Shown piece after piece: positions 1-7,648 of a stretch of 64,000 bases of DNA. Both the position numbers and the translations under genes were made by a program. The notes beneath the pieces were generated by a model. The model searched no databases. It saw only the letters and a program-made list of their open reading frames with translations, and was not told the origin of the DNA. Origin of the DNA: Ruminococcus sp. (GTDB taxonomy: Bacteria > Bacillota > Clostridia > Oscillospirales > Ruminococcaceae); the NCBI GenBank assembly GCA_029060305.1, contig JAIDUG010000020.1:1-64000 (forward strand), read 5' to 3'. How positions within the stretch are numbered: the first letter of the stretch is position 1; each line of letters begins with the position of its first letter.

Positions 1-635
1 GTTCGTCACTTGAATATATAAGAAGATGTTTTGAAAAACTCATAATATGGTTGCCGTCAATGGCAAATATTTCAGAAGACCGTGCAGATGAAGTAATATC
101 AGTCCTAAAAACTATGTATGGTATCGCCGGAAACATTCTTCCGGACGAAATGGAAGTATTTGAACAGACTCTCACGGCAATGGCACTTTCACAGGACAAG
201 GAAGCCTCAGTTTACGGGGCTGTCTCCGGACTGCTTTACGCTATTGATTCGGAAAAACGTTCAGATGCCGAAAAGGCTATGAGAGGTTATTTAATGGGTA
301 CTCTTGAAATAAAAAAACAAGGTGCGGAATTTCTTAAAGGTCTTTTCAATACGGCAAGGGACATAATACTTTCTGACGATTCTTTCCTGAAAATGACGGA
401 CAATCTTATAACGGATATGGAATATGATGATTTCATGGAAATTCTTCCGTCAATGCGACTTGCATTCAGTTATTTTACTCCGTCGGAAACTCAGGATACT
501 GCAAAATCGGTAGCAATGCTTCATAACGTAAACAGAATGGATATTCTCAACAGCAAGGCTATTGACGAAAATATGTTTGTTTTCGGCAATCAGCTTGATG
601 AGGATATATGCAGATTTCTTGATATAGAGGTGTAG
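1..635 (+). CDS. DUF5682-family-like protein, C-terminal part (partial)
   Basis: The reading frame is open from the first complete codon (base 3) to a TAG at 633-635, with no obvious ribosome site before the TTG at 51 or the ATG at 60, so this is the C-terminal end of a longer gene that begins outside the window. About 210 residues are visible, mostly helical. A late segment reading EILPSMRLAFSYFTP followed by a helix resembles, from memory, the C-terminal part of DUF5682 proteins, which often sit beside MoxR-type AAA ATPases and VWA-domain proteins. That family match is moderate, and the biochemical role is unknown. The stop is only 4 bases before the thymidylate kinase start, so the two genes are probably co-transcribed. 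Confidence 0.6.
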   Translation, partial: SSLEYIRRCFEKLIIWLPSMANISEDRADEVISVLKTMYGIAGNILPDEMEVFEQTLTAMALSQDKEASVYGAVSGLLYAIDSEKRSDAEKAMRGYLMGTLEIKKQGAEFLKGLFNTARDIILSDDSFLKMTDNLITDMEYDDFMEILPSMRLAFSYFTPSETQDTAKSVAMLHNVNRMDILNSKAIDENMFVFGNQLDEDICRFLDIEV

Positions 636-639
636 TTAA

Positions 640-1290
640 ATGGGTAAACTTATTGTTATAGAGGGGCTTGACGGTAGCGGAAAACATACTCAGGCTTTAC
701 TTCTCAGGGATTATCTTGAAAGTACCGGAAAATCCGTGAAACTGGTATCTTTTCCCGATTATGAAAGTCCTTCGTCCTCACTTGTAAAAATGTATCTCTC
801 AGGGGATTTCGGAACAGATGCCGATTCCGTCAATCCTTACGCTTCCTCGACTTTCTATGCTGTGGACAGATTTGCAAGTTTCAGGACAAAGTGGAAAGAC
901 TTCTATGAAAACGGCGGTATCGTGATTGCAGACCGTTACACTACTTCTAATGCTGTTCACCAGTGTGCAAAGCTCCCTAAAGATCAGTGGGACGGATTTC
1001 TGAAATGGCTTTTTGAATTTGAGTATGAATATATGGGTATTCCTCGGCCGGATATTGTTATATATCTCCGTGCCGATACCGCTGTAAGTCAAAAACTCAT
1101 TTCCGGACGTTACAACAGCGATGAATCAAAAAAAGATATTCATGAGCGTGATGTTGATTATCTGAAGCGTTCTCAGATTTCTGCTGATTACTGTGCGGAA
1201 AAATTAGGCTGGAATATTATAGAATGTATAGAAAACGGTTTTATGCGGTCTGTGGAAAGTATATCAGAGGAAGTTAAAAAAATTTACTGA
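640..1290 (+). CDS. tmk: Thymidylate kinase (dTMP kinase)
   Basis: This 216-residue protein is expected to phosphorylate dTMP to dTDP with ATP in the cytoplasm, a step of dTTP synthesis. The P-loop GLDGSGKHTQ lies at residues 9-18; His replaces the more common Ser/Thr/Gly in the loop, which some dTMP kinases tolerate. The FPDYESP segment and the DRYTTSNAVHQ segment (DRY motif plus the nucleotide-binding helix) are typical of the family, and length is normal. It begins 4 bases after the DUF5682-like gene and is probably translationally coupled to it. No terminator is evident directly after the stop; the next 360 bases are non-coding. Some Firmicutes carry a second, canonical tmk elsewhere, so this could be an accessory copy. 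Confidence 0.88.
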   Translation: MGKLIVIEGLDGSGKHTQALLLRDYLESTGKSVKLVSFPDYESPSSSLVKMYLSGDFGTDADSVNPYASSTFYAVDRFASFRTKWKDFYENGGIVIADRYTTSNAVHQCAKLPKDQWDGFLKWLFEFEYEYMGIPRPDIVIYLRADTAVSQKLISGRYNSDESKKDIHERDVDYLKRSQISADYCAEKLGWNIIECIENGFMRSVESISEEVKKIY

Positions 1291-1398
1291 CAGTATTGAA
1301 TGATATATAAAAAAGTAGCTATTGCAATATATATTCTGCATAATCAATGCGTGTTAATTGTCACAAATGACAAAATTTAACAGGATTAAAAAAAACGC

Positions 1399-1427
1399 TT
1401 GATTTTTATAGAATTATATGTTAGAAT
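1399..1427 (+). promoter_or_regulatory. Candidate sigma-A promoter
   Basis: TTGATT at 1399-1404, 17-base spacer, TAGAAT at 1422-1427. It lies upstream of the hairpin at 1461-1484 and of the second promoter. Confidence 0.5.
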
Positions 1428-1460
1428 AAATTTAAAGACATTGTAGAATTATTTTTTCAT

Positions 1461-1487
1461 ACTCCGGCTTTTTATGGTCGGAGTTTG
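1461..1487 (+). terminator. Weak hairpin, possible terminator or attenuator
   Basis: ACTCCG (1461-1466) pairs with CGGAGT (1479-1484), followed only by TTTGG, so termination would be inefficient. It sits about 30 bases after the expected start of the upstream promoter. Confidence 0.35.
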
Positions 1488-1524
1488 GTATCATACAGTA
1501 AAATATGGAATCTCACAATATTTG

Positions 1525-1553
1525 TTGACATTATTCATTTATTGTGGTATAAT
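1525..1553 (+). promoter_or_regulatory. Consensus sigma-A promoter for the sugar transferase
   Basis: Perfect TTGACA (1525-1530), 17-base spacer, perfect TATAAT (1548-1553). Transcription should start near 1560. Confidence 0.8.
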
Positions 1554-1654
1554 GTTGTTACTGTTATGAAAGGCTTTATGTGAAAATAATATCCTGATGT
1601 GCCTTATGTGATTTGACTGAACAAAAAGTATTTATTTTACAGAGGGGGAGTAAA

Positions 1655-2458
1655 ATGCAGGCTACTTTTTTGAACAACAACGAAATAACTAAAAAGGAAC
1701 TCAATGATACTGCTATGAAAACATTAGAAAGCAAAAAGATTAAAGATGGTATCAAAGAATATCCAATACTTAACTTTACGGAAGAAGACCTCAAAAAACT
1801 CAGAATGTGTGTGACTGAAACCCTTAAATATTCTGACGTTGTACCGGCTGGCGGTAAGGTTTATAAAATATCAAAAAGAGTGTTTGATATTATGGTTGCT
1901 TCTGTCGCAACTGTATTGACCGTGATTCCGGTCGGTTGTTTCGCACTGGCAATTTTTCTTCACGACGGTGGAAATCCGTTCTTTGTACAGATTCGTCTGA
2001 CAAAGGGTGGCAAACCGTTCAAAATGTACAAGCTTCGCTCAATGTGCATTGATGCCGAGGAAAAGTTTGCAGAAGTTCAGAAAGCAAACAAGTGTGACGG
2101 GCTGGCTTTCAAGAGTGATGAAGATCCGAGGATTACTCCGATTGGTCGTTTTATCAGAAAAACTTCCATTGACGAACTTCCTCAGCTTATCAATGTCTTA
2201 AAGGGTGATATGTCGATTATAGGACCTCGTCCGCCACTTCCAAGAGAGGTTGTATTGTATACCCCGAAACAGATGGACAGATTACTTGTGAAAAGCGGGC
2301 TTGCCTGTATCTGTCAGACAGAAGGCAGAAGCGATATGTCTTTTGACGAATGGATGCATACTGACATTGAGTACATAAAAAACAGAAATATGGCTCTTGA
2401 CATCAAAATTCTTATTAAAATGGTAATTGCCGTACTTAAGCGTAAGGGTGCAGAATAA
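1655..2458 (+). CDS. Bacterial sugar transferase (undecaprenyl-phosphate phosphosugar transferase family)
   Basis: A 267-residue protein of the bacterial sugar transferase family (PglC/WbaP-type monotopic membrane enzymes), which move a sugar-1-phosphate from a nucleotide sugar to undecaprenyl phosphate to begin surface glycan synthesis. Visible family features are KRVFD before a hydrophobic segment, FVQIRLTKGGKPFKMYKLRS, DPRITPIGRFIRKTSIDELP and GDMSIIGPRPPLPRE near the active site. The ATG at 1655 is chosen because AGAGGGGGAG precedes it by 5 bases; an in-frame TTG at 1613 lacks such a site. It is a single-gene unit between a consensus promoter and a strong terminator, with no neighbouring glycosyltransferases, so the sugar and glycan are unknown. 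Confidence 0.88.
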   Translation: MQATFLNNNEITKKELNDTAMKTLESKKIKDGIKEYPILNFTEEDLKKLRMCVTETLKYSDVVPAGGKVYKISKRVFDIMVASVATVLTVIPVGCFALAIFLHDGGNPFFVQIRLTKGGKPFKMYKLRSMCIDAEEKFAEVQKANKCDGLAFKSDEDPRITPIGRFIRKTSIDELPQLINVLKGDMSIIGPRPPLPREVVLYTPKQMDRLLVKSGLACICQTEGRSDMSFDEWMHTDIEYIKNRNMALDIKILIKMVIAVLKRKGAE

Positions 2459-2465
2459 AAAAATT

Positions 2466-2495
2466 TCCGGATAGTCTGACTATCCGGATTTTTTT
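2466..2495. terminator. Bidirectional rho-independent terminator
   Basis: TCCGGATAG (2466-2474) pairs perfectly with CTATCCGGA (2480-2488), with a T run on the plus side and AAATTT on the other. It separates the convergent sugar transferase and patatin genes. Confidence 0.85.
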
Positions 2496-3600
2496 ACAGG
2501 TTATTAATCATTGAACAGATTTCATTCATATGTTTTAAAGTATCTCTGTATCCCAGTTCAATATCATGTGCCACTTTGGTGGCATTCAGATTGAGAGTAC
2601 CGTCCAGCAGGTCGCCGAGATGTTCAGAGGGGATTATGTTTACAATGTTGGCATCACGCATTCTGTACTGATTGGTGATGTTTGCATCATATCTCAGGTG
2701 AACTACTATGAGAGAACGACAACCGTTGTTATAAAGACAGGAAACGGGCGTATTGTCTCCGATTACCGGTATTCCGCCGTCGGCGTATTTTTTTCCGTTT
2801 ATTTCAATTTCATCATATACAAATGGCAGGGCCGAAGAAGCAAGCACTATCTGTTTTTTGAGATAATGATTATAGGAATTCAGGAAAAAATACTCCAGTT
2901 TCTGCGTGGTCGAACAGGTGCAGGCAATGAATATTTTTCTGTATATTCTGTTGAAATCAACGTATCTGTCGATAAGCTGTGCTATTTTCTTCTGGTCAAA
3001 TGGCGTACATACTTTCAAGAAGTCAGTGATAATATTCTGATTTTTAAATAAATTGAATAAACCATTGTTTGAAAAAAGATTTATTAAATTGAACGTGTTT
3101 TCCTGTTTTACATTTTGTGTTTTGTTATAGGTGTAATCTTGATTTGGATAACTATATTTATTGCTGTTGAAAGGATTTTTATTGTTATAGAAGTAATCAG
3201 GGTCTGTAAAATCGGCAAAAGGGTCATTTAAAAAATCATCAAGTGTAAATGGGGCTTCCTGAAAATCAAATATAGAATCATCGAAAATATTGTTGTTTTT
3301 CATTGTATCCATACTTAACTGAGGTGGCTTGTTTCCGGAAGAAATCGCCGGAATGAATTTAGTTAAATTATTGATATTGGGATTAAGCATATCGGTTATT
3401 TTAAGATTTCGCCATATCTGCTCCGAATATTCCGCACCGCAACTTTCCAGTAATACAGCATTCAAAGCTCCGACAGAAGTTCCGGCGATAGAATCTATAT
3501 AATAATCGGCACGGATTTCTGAAAGTGCCTTGTATACGCCTATTTCGTAAGCACCCTTTGCACCGCCACCACTGAGTACAAGTCCTATTTTTCCCGACAT
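2494..3600 (-). CDS. Patatin-like phospholipase
   Basis: A 368-residue predicted serine acyl-hydrolase of the patatin family, acting on phospholipids or related esters. The oxyanion-hole motif SGGGAKGAYEIGVYKAL is near the N-terminus, the nucleophile elbow GTSVGALNA follows at about residues 41-49, and the catalytic Asp lies in YADGGIPVIGDNTP. Between the two lies a low-complexity insert (roughly residues 95-165) rich in Asn, Phe, Asp and Tyr, which makes the protein longer than a bare patatin domain. There is no signal peptide. It is the last gene of the dapF-dapL unit, 16 bases after dapL, with AAAGGAG before the ATG. The link to diaminopimelate synthesis is not obvious. Confidence 0.88.
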   Translation of the reverse strand: MSGKIGLVLSGGGAKGAYEIGVYKALSEIRADYYIDSIAGTSVGALNAVLLESCGAEYSEQIWRNLKITDMLNPNINNLTKFIPAISSGNKPPQLSMDTMKNNNIFDDSIFDFQEAPFTLDDFLNDPFADFTDPDYFYNNKNPFNSNKYSYPNQDYTYNKTQNVKQENTFNLINLFSNNGLFNLFKNQNIITDFLKVCTPFDQKKIAQLIDRYVDFNRIYRKIFIACTCSTTQKLEYFFLNSYNHYLKKQIVLASSALPFVYDEIEINGKKYADGGIPVIGDNTPVSCLYNNGCRSLIVVHLRYDANITNQYRMRDANIVNIIPSEHLGDLLDGTLNLNATKVAHDIELGYRDTLKHMNEICSMINNL

Positions 3601-3616
3601 ACTTTTGAATCTCCTT

Positions 3617-4828
3617 TTAATTTAATGATTTTATAAGACTTTCAAAACGTTCCATAGCTTCAACAGTACGCTGTCTGTCGCCGAAAGCTGTAAGCCTGAA
3701 CCAGCCCTCGCCGTTCTTTCCGAATCCTGCCCCCGGAGTGCCGACAACAGCTATTTTTTCAAGCATAAGGTCAAAAAATTCCCAACTGCCCATATTGTTC
3801 GGACACTTAAACCATATATAAGGTGAATTGATACCGCCGGTAAACTTGATACCGGATTTTGTCATTGTTTCTGAAATTATATGTGCATTTTCCTGATAGT
3901 AGGCGATATTTTCGTGAATCTGTTTCAGACCCTCTTCAGTGAAGACAGCTTCCGCACCACGCTGTACCGGATAAGAAACGCCGTTGAATTTGCTACCCTG
4001 TCGGCGACCCCATATCTGTGAAAGAGATACCTCAGTACCGTCAGAAGCGGTTACTTTGAGTGCGTCGGGAATTACTGTATAACCACATCTCATTCCTGTG
4101 AATCCTGCCGTCTTTGAGAGTGAACACATCTCGATAGCGACTTCCTTTGCACCGTCAATGCAGAAAATACTTCTCGGCACATCAGGGTCTGTAATGAAAG
4201 CCTCGTAAGCGGAATCGTAAATGATTACAGCATTGTTTTTCTTTGCGTAGTCAATCCATACCGCAAGCTGTTCTTTTGTGTAGACTGAACCCGTCGGGTT
4301 ATTCGGGGAACAGAGATATATAATATCTGCATGGACATCATAGTCAGGCATAGCTGAAAATCCGTTTTCCTCGTTTGAATCGGCGTAGATTACCGTGCGA
4401 CCGCTCATCAGGTTGGAATCAACATATACAGGATAGGCAGGGTCGGTTACAAGAATAACATTGTCGTCACCGAAAATGTCAACTATATTTCCGCAGTCAC
4501 TTTTCGCACCGTCGTTAATTCTTATTTCGTCGGGTGAAACTTCTGCACCGAAACTCTTGTAATAGTCGGAAACGGCTTTTTTCAGGAAGTCATAACCTGC
4601 ACCGCTGTCCTCATATCCTTTGAAAGTCTCTTTTACTCCCATTTCGTCGCAAGCCTTTTTCATAGCGTCAACGACTACAGGTGCTATCGGAAGTGTTACG
4701 TCGCCTATTCCCATTCTGATAATATCAGCATCAGGATTTGCCTGTTTAAAGGCGTTTACTTTTTTTGCAATGTTTATGAACAAATAGTTTTTTTCAAGTC
4801 TGAGAAAATTCTCATTCAGTTTCGGCAT
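3617..4828 (-). CDS. dapL: LL-diaminopimelate aminotransferase
   Basis: This PLP-dependent enzyme converts tetrahydrodipicolinate and glutamate directly to LL-diaminopimelate, bypassing the acylated intermediates. Its 403 residues match the DapL length. Typical segments are RMGIGDVTLPIAP near the N-terminus, KGYEDSGAGYDFL, DPAYPVYVDSN, SPNNPTGSVY, and the cofactor-binding Lys in SLSKTAGFTGMRCGYTV. The ATG at 4828 lies inside the end of dapF (13-base overlap), with AAGGAG inside dapF, so translation is coupled. DapL followed by the DapF epimerase gives meso-DAP for peptidoglycan and lysine. The window also encodes a DAP dehydrogenase at 12857-13837, a second route to the same product. Confidence 0.95.
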   Translation of the reverse strand: MPKLNENFLRLEKNYLFINIAKKVNAFKQANPDADIIRMGIGDVTLPIAPVVVDAMKKACDEMGVKETFKGYEDSGAGYDFLKKAVSDYYKSFGAEVSPDEIRINDGAKSDCGNIVDIFGDDNVILVTDPAYPVYVDSNLMSGRTVIYADSNEENGFSAMPDYDVHADIIYLCSPNNPTGSVYTKEQLAVWIDYAKKNNAVIIYDSAYEAFITDPDVPRSIFCIDGAKEVAIEMCSLSKTAGFTGMRCGYTVIPDALKVTASDGTEVSLSQIWGRRQGSKFNGVSYPVQRGAEAVFTEEGLKQIHENIAYYQENAHIISETMTKSGIKFTGGINSPYIWFKCPNNMGSWEFFDLMLEKIAVVGTPGAGFGKNGEGWFRLTAFGDRQRTVEAMERFESLIKSLN

Positions 4829-5694
4829 ACGACATTCTCCTTTTTTGAATTGATAAAATCATCTGATATAATTCCCTCGCAGATATACTCTGCTTCACCT
4901 GTCATCATTACAGTACCGTCGGAATGGTAAGTTATACGCAGGTCACCGCCTCTGAGATGTACAAGCACTTCCTCGTCATATGGACATATTCCGTTAAGGA
5001 CTGCTGATACAACGGTTGCACAAGTACCCGTACCGCAGGCGAAAGTCTCACCGCTACCACGTTCCCAAACACGCATTTTTAAAGTGTGGCTGTCGATTAC
5101 TTCACAGAATTCAGTGTTTACTCGATTCGGGAAGATTTCGTGATTTTCAAAGTCCGCACCGATTTTTTCGAGGTCGAGACCGTCTGTTCCGTCCATGAAA
5201 ATAACAGCGTGAGGGTTTCCCATAGAAACGCAAGTCATATTGTAGACTTTTCCTGCAACCTCAACAGGCTGATTTATGAATCTGTCGAGACCGCTCTTTA
5301 CCGGAATTTCCGACGGCGTGAGGATAGCTTTTCCCATGTCAACCTGAACCATATTCACTTTGTTATCCCTGAGGAAGAGTTTAAGATACTTGATACCGGA
5401 ATTTGTCTCAAGCGTAATTTCTGTCTTTTCAGTCAGACCCATATCGTAGACGTATTTTCCGATACAACGTGTAGCATTACCGCACATCATTGCTTCTGAA
5501 CCGTCAGCATTGAAAATCCTCATACGGAAGTCAGCTTTTTCAGACGGCATAATAAGGACGAGACCGTCAGAACCTATTCCCTTGTGTCTGTCGCTTACTA
5601 TCACGGAAACTTTTTCAGGGTCGGAGACTGTCTCTTCAAAACAGTTCACATAGATATAGTCGTTGCCTATACCGTGCATTTTAGAAAATTTCAT
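4816..5694 (-). CDS. dapF: Diaminopimelate epimerase
   Basis: DapF interconverts LL- and meso-diaminopimelate without a cofactor, using two cysteines. Both are visible: MMCGNATRCIGKY (first Cys) and ETFACGTGTCATV (second Cys). The N-terminal FSKMHGIGNDYIYV is a family signature, and the 292-residue length is close to normal. It is the first gene of an operon with dapL and a patatin gene. The ATG at 5694 is preceded by AGGAGT, which can pair with an upstream ACTCCT (see the leader entry). A promoter is visible at 5763-5791. Confidence 0.95.
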   Translation of the reverse strand: MKFSKMHGIGNDYIYVNCFEETVSDPEKVSVIVSDRHKGIGSDGLVLIMPSEKADFRMRIFNADGSEAMMCGNATRCIGKYVYDMGLTEKTEITLETNSGIKYLKLFLRDNKVNMVQVDMGKAILTPSEIPVKSGLDRFINQPVEVAGKVYNMTCVSMGNPHAVIFMDGTDGLDLEKIGADFENHEIFPNRVNTEFCEVIDSHTLKMRVWERGSGETFACGTGTCATVVSAVLNGICPYDEEVLVHLRGGDLRITYHSDGTVMMTGEAEYICEGIISDDFINSKKENVVCRN

Positions 5695-5756
5695 AATATA
5701 TACTCCTATCGTGACTCATCAGGAGTTTTCGGGAAAACTATGCTAACTTTTTTCCC
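5695..5756 (-). promoter_or_regulatory. dapF leader with two hairpins, the second hiding the ribosome site
   Basis: From the predicted start at about 5756 the leader RNA is 62 nt. Hairpin 1 pairs GGGAAAA (5756-5750 on the minus strand) with TTTTCCC (5737-5731). Four bases later hairpin 2 pairs ACTCCT (5726-5721) with AGGAGT (5707-5702), and AGGAGT is the dapF ribosome site. Control at the level of translation is an inference. The leader is far too short for the lysine (L-box) riboswitch. Confidence 0.5.
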
Positions 5757-5762
5757 ATATAT

Positions 5763-5791
5763 ATTATATAACAGTCTGACGGAAAAATCAA
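5763..5791 (-). promoter_or_regulatory. Sigma-A promoter for dapF-dapL-patatin
   Basis: On the minus strand TTGATT (5791-5786), 17-base spacer, TATAAT (5768-5763). Confidence 0.7.
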
Positions 5792-5821
5792 GAGTTTTTT
5801 TAATATATTCTCAGCAGAATT

Positions 5822-5853
5822 AAGGTGACAAGTTAAAACAAACCTGTCACCTT
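5822..5853 (-). terminator. Hairpin after the GGDEF gene
   Basis: AAGGTGACA (5822-5830) pairs perfectly with TGTCACCTT (5845-5853). The T-tract on the minus side is poor, so termination strength is uncertain. Confidence 0.5.
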
Positions 5854-5863
5854 TAGTTTTTGG

Positions 5864-7645
5864 CTATATATAAGCCTGTTTTTTGAGGATTGCCGAAATT
5901 ATACGTCCGATAATTGTAAAGTAATTCAAATCACTGACAGACCATTTCTTGAAACGTCCAACATAGCAGAATGAAATCATACCTTTTACAATATTGTTTT
6001 CAGTCATAAGATATTGAACAGCTCCGCCTATATTCTGTTTTGCAAGACTTATAAAAGCATTGTCGTCACGTCCCTCAAGTTCGTTCACATTATCTATCGC
6101 AAATATTCCGTCACCTGAAAAGCGTTCAGTATAGCGGTTTCTGAAAAGATAGTAGGCGTTGCGTGCGTTTGAGTTACCGCAACTCAGAATCAGGCTCATA
6201 TTATTACCCGAAAAAACGCATATATCGTCAATACCGAACTGAATACGAATCTGTTCGAGAAGTACGGAAATATCGGGAATACGTCCGAATACAAGGCTTT
6301 CAGAAAGCTGTCCGATAAATTCGAGTTTATGTGAAATTTCTTTCTTGTCACTCAGAAAAGCTATTTTGTTTTTTATATCCTTTTCGACAGTGCCGTGTTT
6401 TTCAACGTCATATATTACATAACGGTTCTGACCTTTCTGCTGTGCAATATAAAGTGCCTTGTCTGCCTGCATGAAAAGCTCGTCGTAATTCGTACTGTCA
6501 TTCGGGTAGGTGGAAACTCCCATTGAACAGGTTATATGAAGATTTTCTGAACGTCCCGAAAAAGCCCATTCGGTTTTTGTCCTTATCGCACGGAGTACAC
6601 CTCTCAAATCCGTTTCATCGTAAGTGTCTTCAAGCACTATCAGAAATCCTGCACCGCTTATACGTCCGGCAATGCCCCTCGCACCGATTTCCGTCTTTAT
6701 TATTCCACCGACAGTGAATATAACCTCATCACCGAAAAGATGTCCGTAACTGTTTACCGTTTCGCTGAAATTGTCTATATCAAGAAGTACAAGGTTCACA
6801 CGGCACGAGGGCTTGTCAGCAAGTAATTCCATAGCGTATGATGTTACAGCACGTTTATTCAGCACTCCGGAAAGAGAATCCCTGTTCGCTTCAATCGCAA
6901 GGTTTACGTCCTTTGCTTTCTGCCGTGAGCTTACTACCGATATTATGCCGGAAACTTTTTTAGTATCGGGGTCGTCATAACGTGTTATCCCACGGAAAAG
7001 GCACATCTCACGGTTTTTTCCGGCTGTCAGTATTGAAGACTCAAACTCATAGTCAAATCTGTACACGCCGTTTTTTATGTCATTGCACAGTTTATTGAAA
7101 GTTTCTGTATACCTCGAAAGTATATACCCCGACTGTATCGCCTCAGACTGCCATTCTTCAAGATTTCTGTCGGTGATGACGATTTCACGGTAACAATCAA
7201 ACATATATATTCTTATTTTTCCGGTCTGAAAACTATACTCAAAAGCCAAATCGCTTATAAGACTGAGAATATAGCGGTACTCTGAAATCATTCTTTCACG
7301 GGAGTATGCAAGGTTTTCAAGTGAGAATATGTCGCTGAATACTATACTGAAAAGTTTTTCGGAACTTCCGGAAATCATTCTGACGGAAGCAAGTGTCCAC
7401 CTCAGTGAATTATTCACGCCTTTCATACGTATTACTGTCTTTGCAGGTATTCCGCCCGAAGCCGTTTTCATACATTCCTCAATACGCTGAAAATCGTTTT
7501 CGTCAATAGTACGCTTTATTGAGTAAACAACGTCATTTCCGAAATACCGGAAAAAAGTTTCGTCAGCCCTCTGAGTATGGAAACTTCCGTCTATAATGAC
7601 ATTGCCGAGACTATACATTTTTTCATTTATTAATCCTGAATCCAT
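5864..7645 (-). CDS. GGDEF-domain protein with degenerate active site
   Basis: A 593-residue cytoplasmic signalling protein. Residues 1-115 look like a PAS sensor domain, a second sensor-like segment follows, then a GGDEF domain (about residues 250-420) and a GAF-like C-terminal region. The GGDEF domain keeps DSLSGVLNKRA at its start, LLDIDNFSETVNSYGHLFGDEV, and the closing ADKALYIAQQKGQNRYVIYD. The signature loop itself reads GRISGAGF at about residues 327-334, so the GG(D/E)EF metal- and substrate-binding acidic residues are lost. Diguanylate cyclase activity is therefore unlikely; it may bind GTP or a partner instead. No EAL domain is present. It starts 3 bases after the AI-2E-family gene, and its ribosome site lies in that gene's end. 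Confidence 0.85.
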   Translation of the reverse strand: MDSGLINEKMYSLGNVIIDGSFHTQRADETFFRYFGNDVVYSIKRTIDENDFQRIEECMKTASGGIPAKTVIRMKGVNNSLRWTLASVRMISGSSEKLFSIVFSDIFSLENLAYSRERMISEYRYILSLISDLAFEYSFQTGKIRIYMFDCYREIVITDRNLEEWQSEAIQSGYILSRYTETFNKLCNDIKNGVYRFDYEFESSILTAGKNREMCLFRGITRYDDPDTKKVSGIISVVSSRQKAKDVNLAIEANRDSLSGVLNKRAVTSYAMELLADKPSCRVNLVLLDIDNFSETVNSYGHLFGDEVIFTVGGIIKTEIGARGIAGRISGAGFLIVLEDTYDETDLRGVLRAIRTKTEWAFSGRSENLHITCSMGVSTYPNDSTNYDELFMQADKALYIAQQKGQNRYVIYDVEKHGTVEKDIKNKIAFLSDKKEISHKLEFIGQLSESLVFGRIPDISVLLEQIRIQFGIDDICVFSGNNMSLILSCGNSNARNAYYLFRNRYTERFSGDGIFAIDNVNELEGRDDNAFISLAKQNIGGAVQYLMTENNIVKGMISFCYVGRFKKWSVSDLNYFTIIGRIISAILKKQAYI

Positions 7646-7648
7646 ATA

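Larger units (their letters stand above)
1291..1654. other. Non-coding region with two tandem promoters and a hairpin
   Basis: No convincing gene is seen in these 364 bases. The region holds two sigma-A-type promoters pointing right (1399-1427 and 1525-1553) and a hairpin between them (1461-1484). The first promoter would therefore make a short RNA ending near 1490 or reading on into the sugar-transferase gene. The second promoter gives an approximately 95-nt leader before the ATG at 1655. Confidence 0.6.

Noticed and set aside
5695..5756. CTGATGAG-like sequence in the dapF leader resembling a hammerhead ribozyme core
   Set aside because: Stem II and the GAAA/stem III part of the core are missing and no cleavage site fits.
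5695..5756. Lysine riboswitch before dapF
   Set aside because: The leader is only about 62 nt, far shorter than the L-box aptamer, and lacks its conserved helices.
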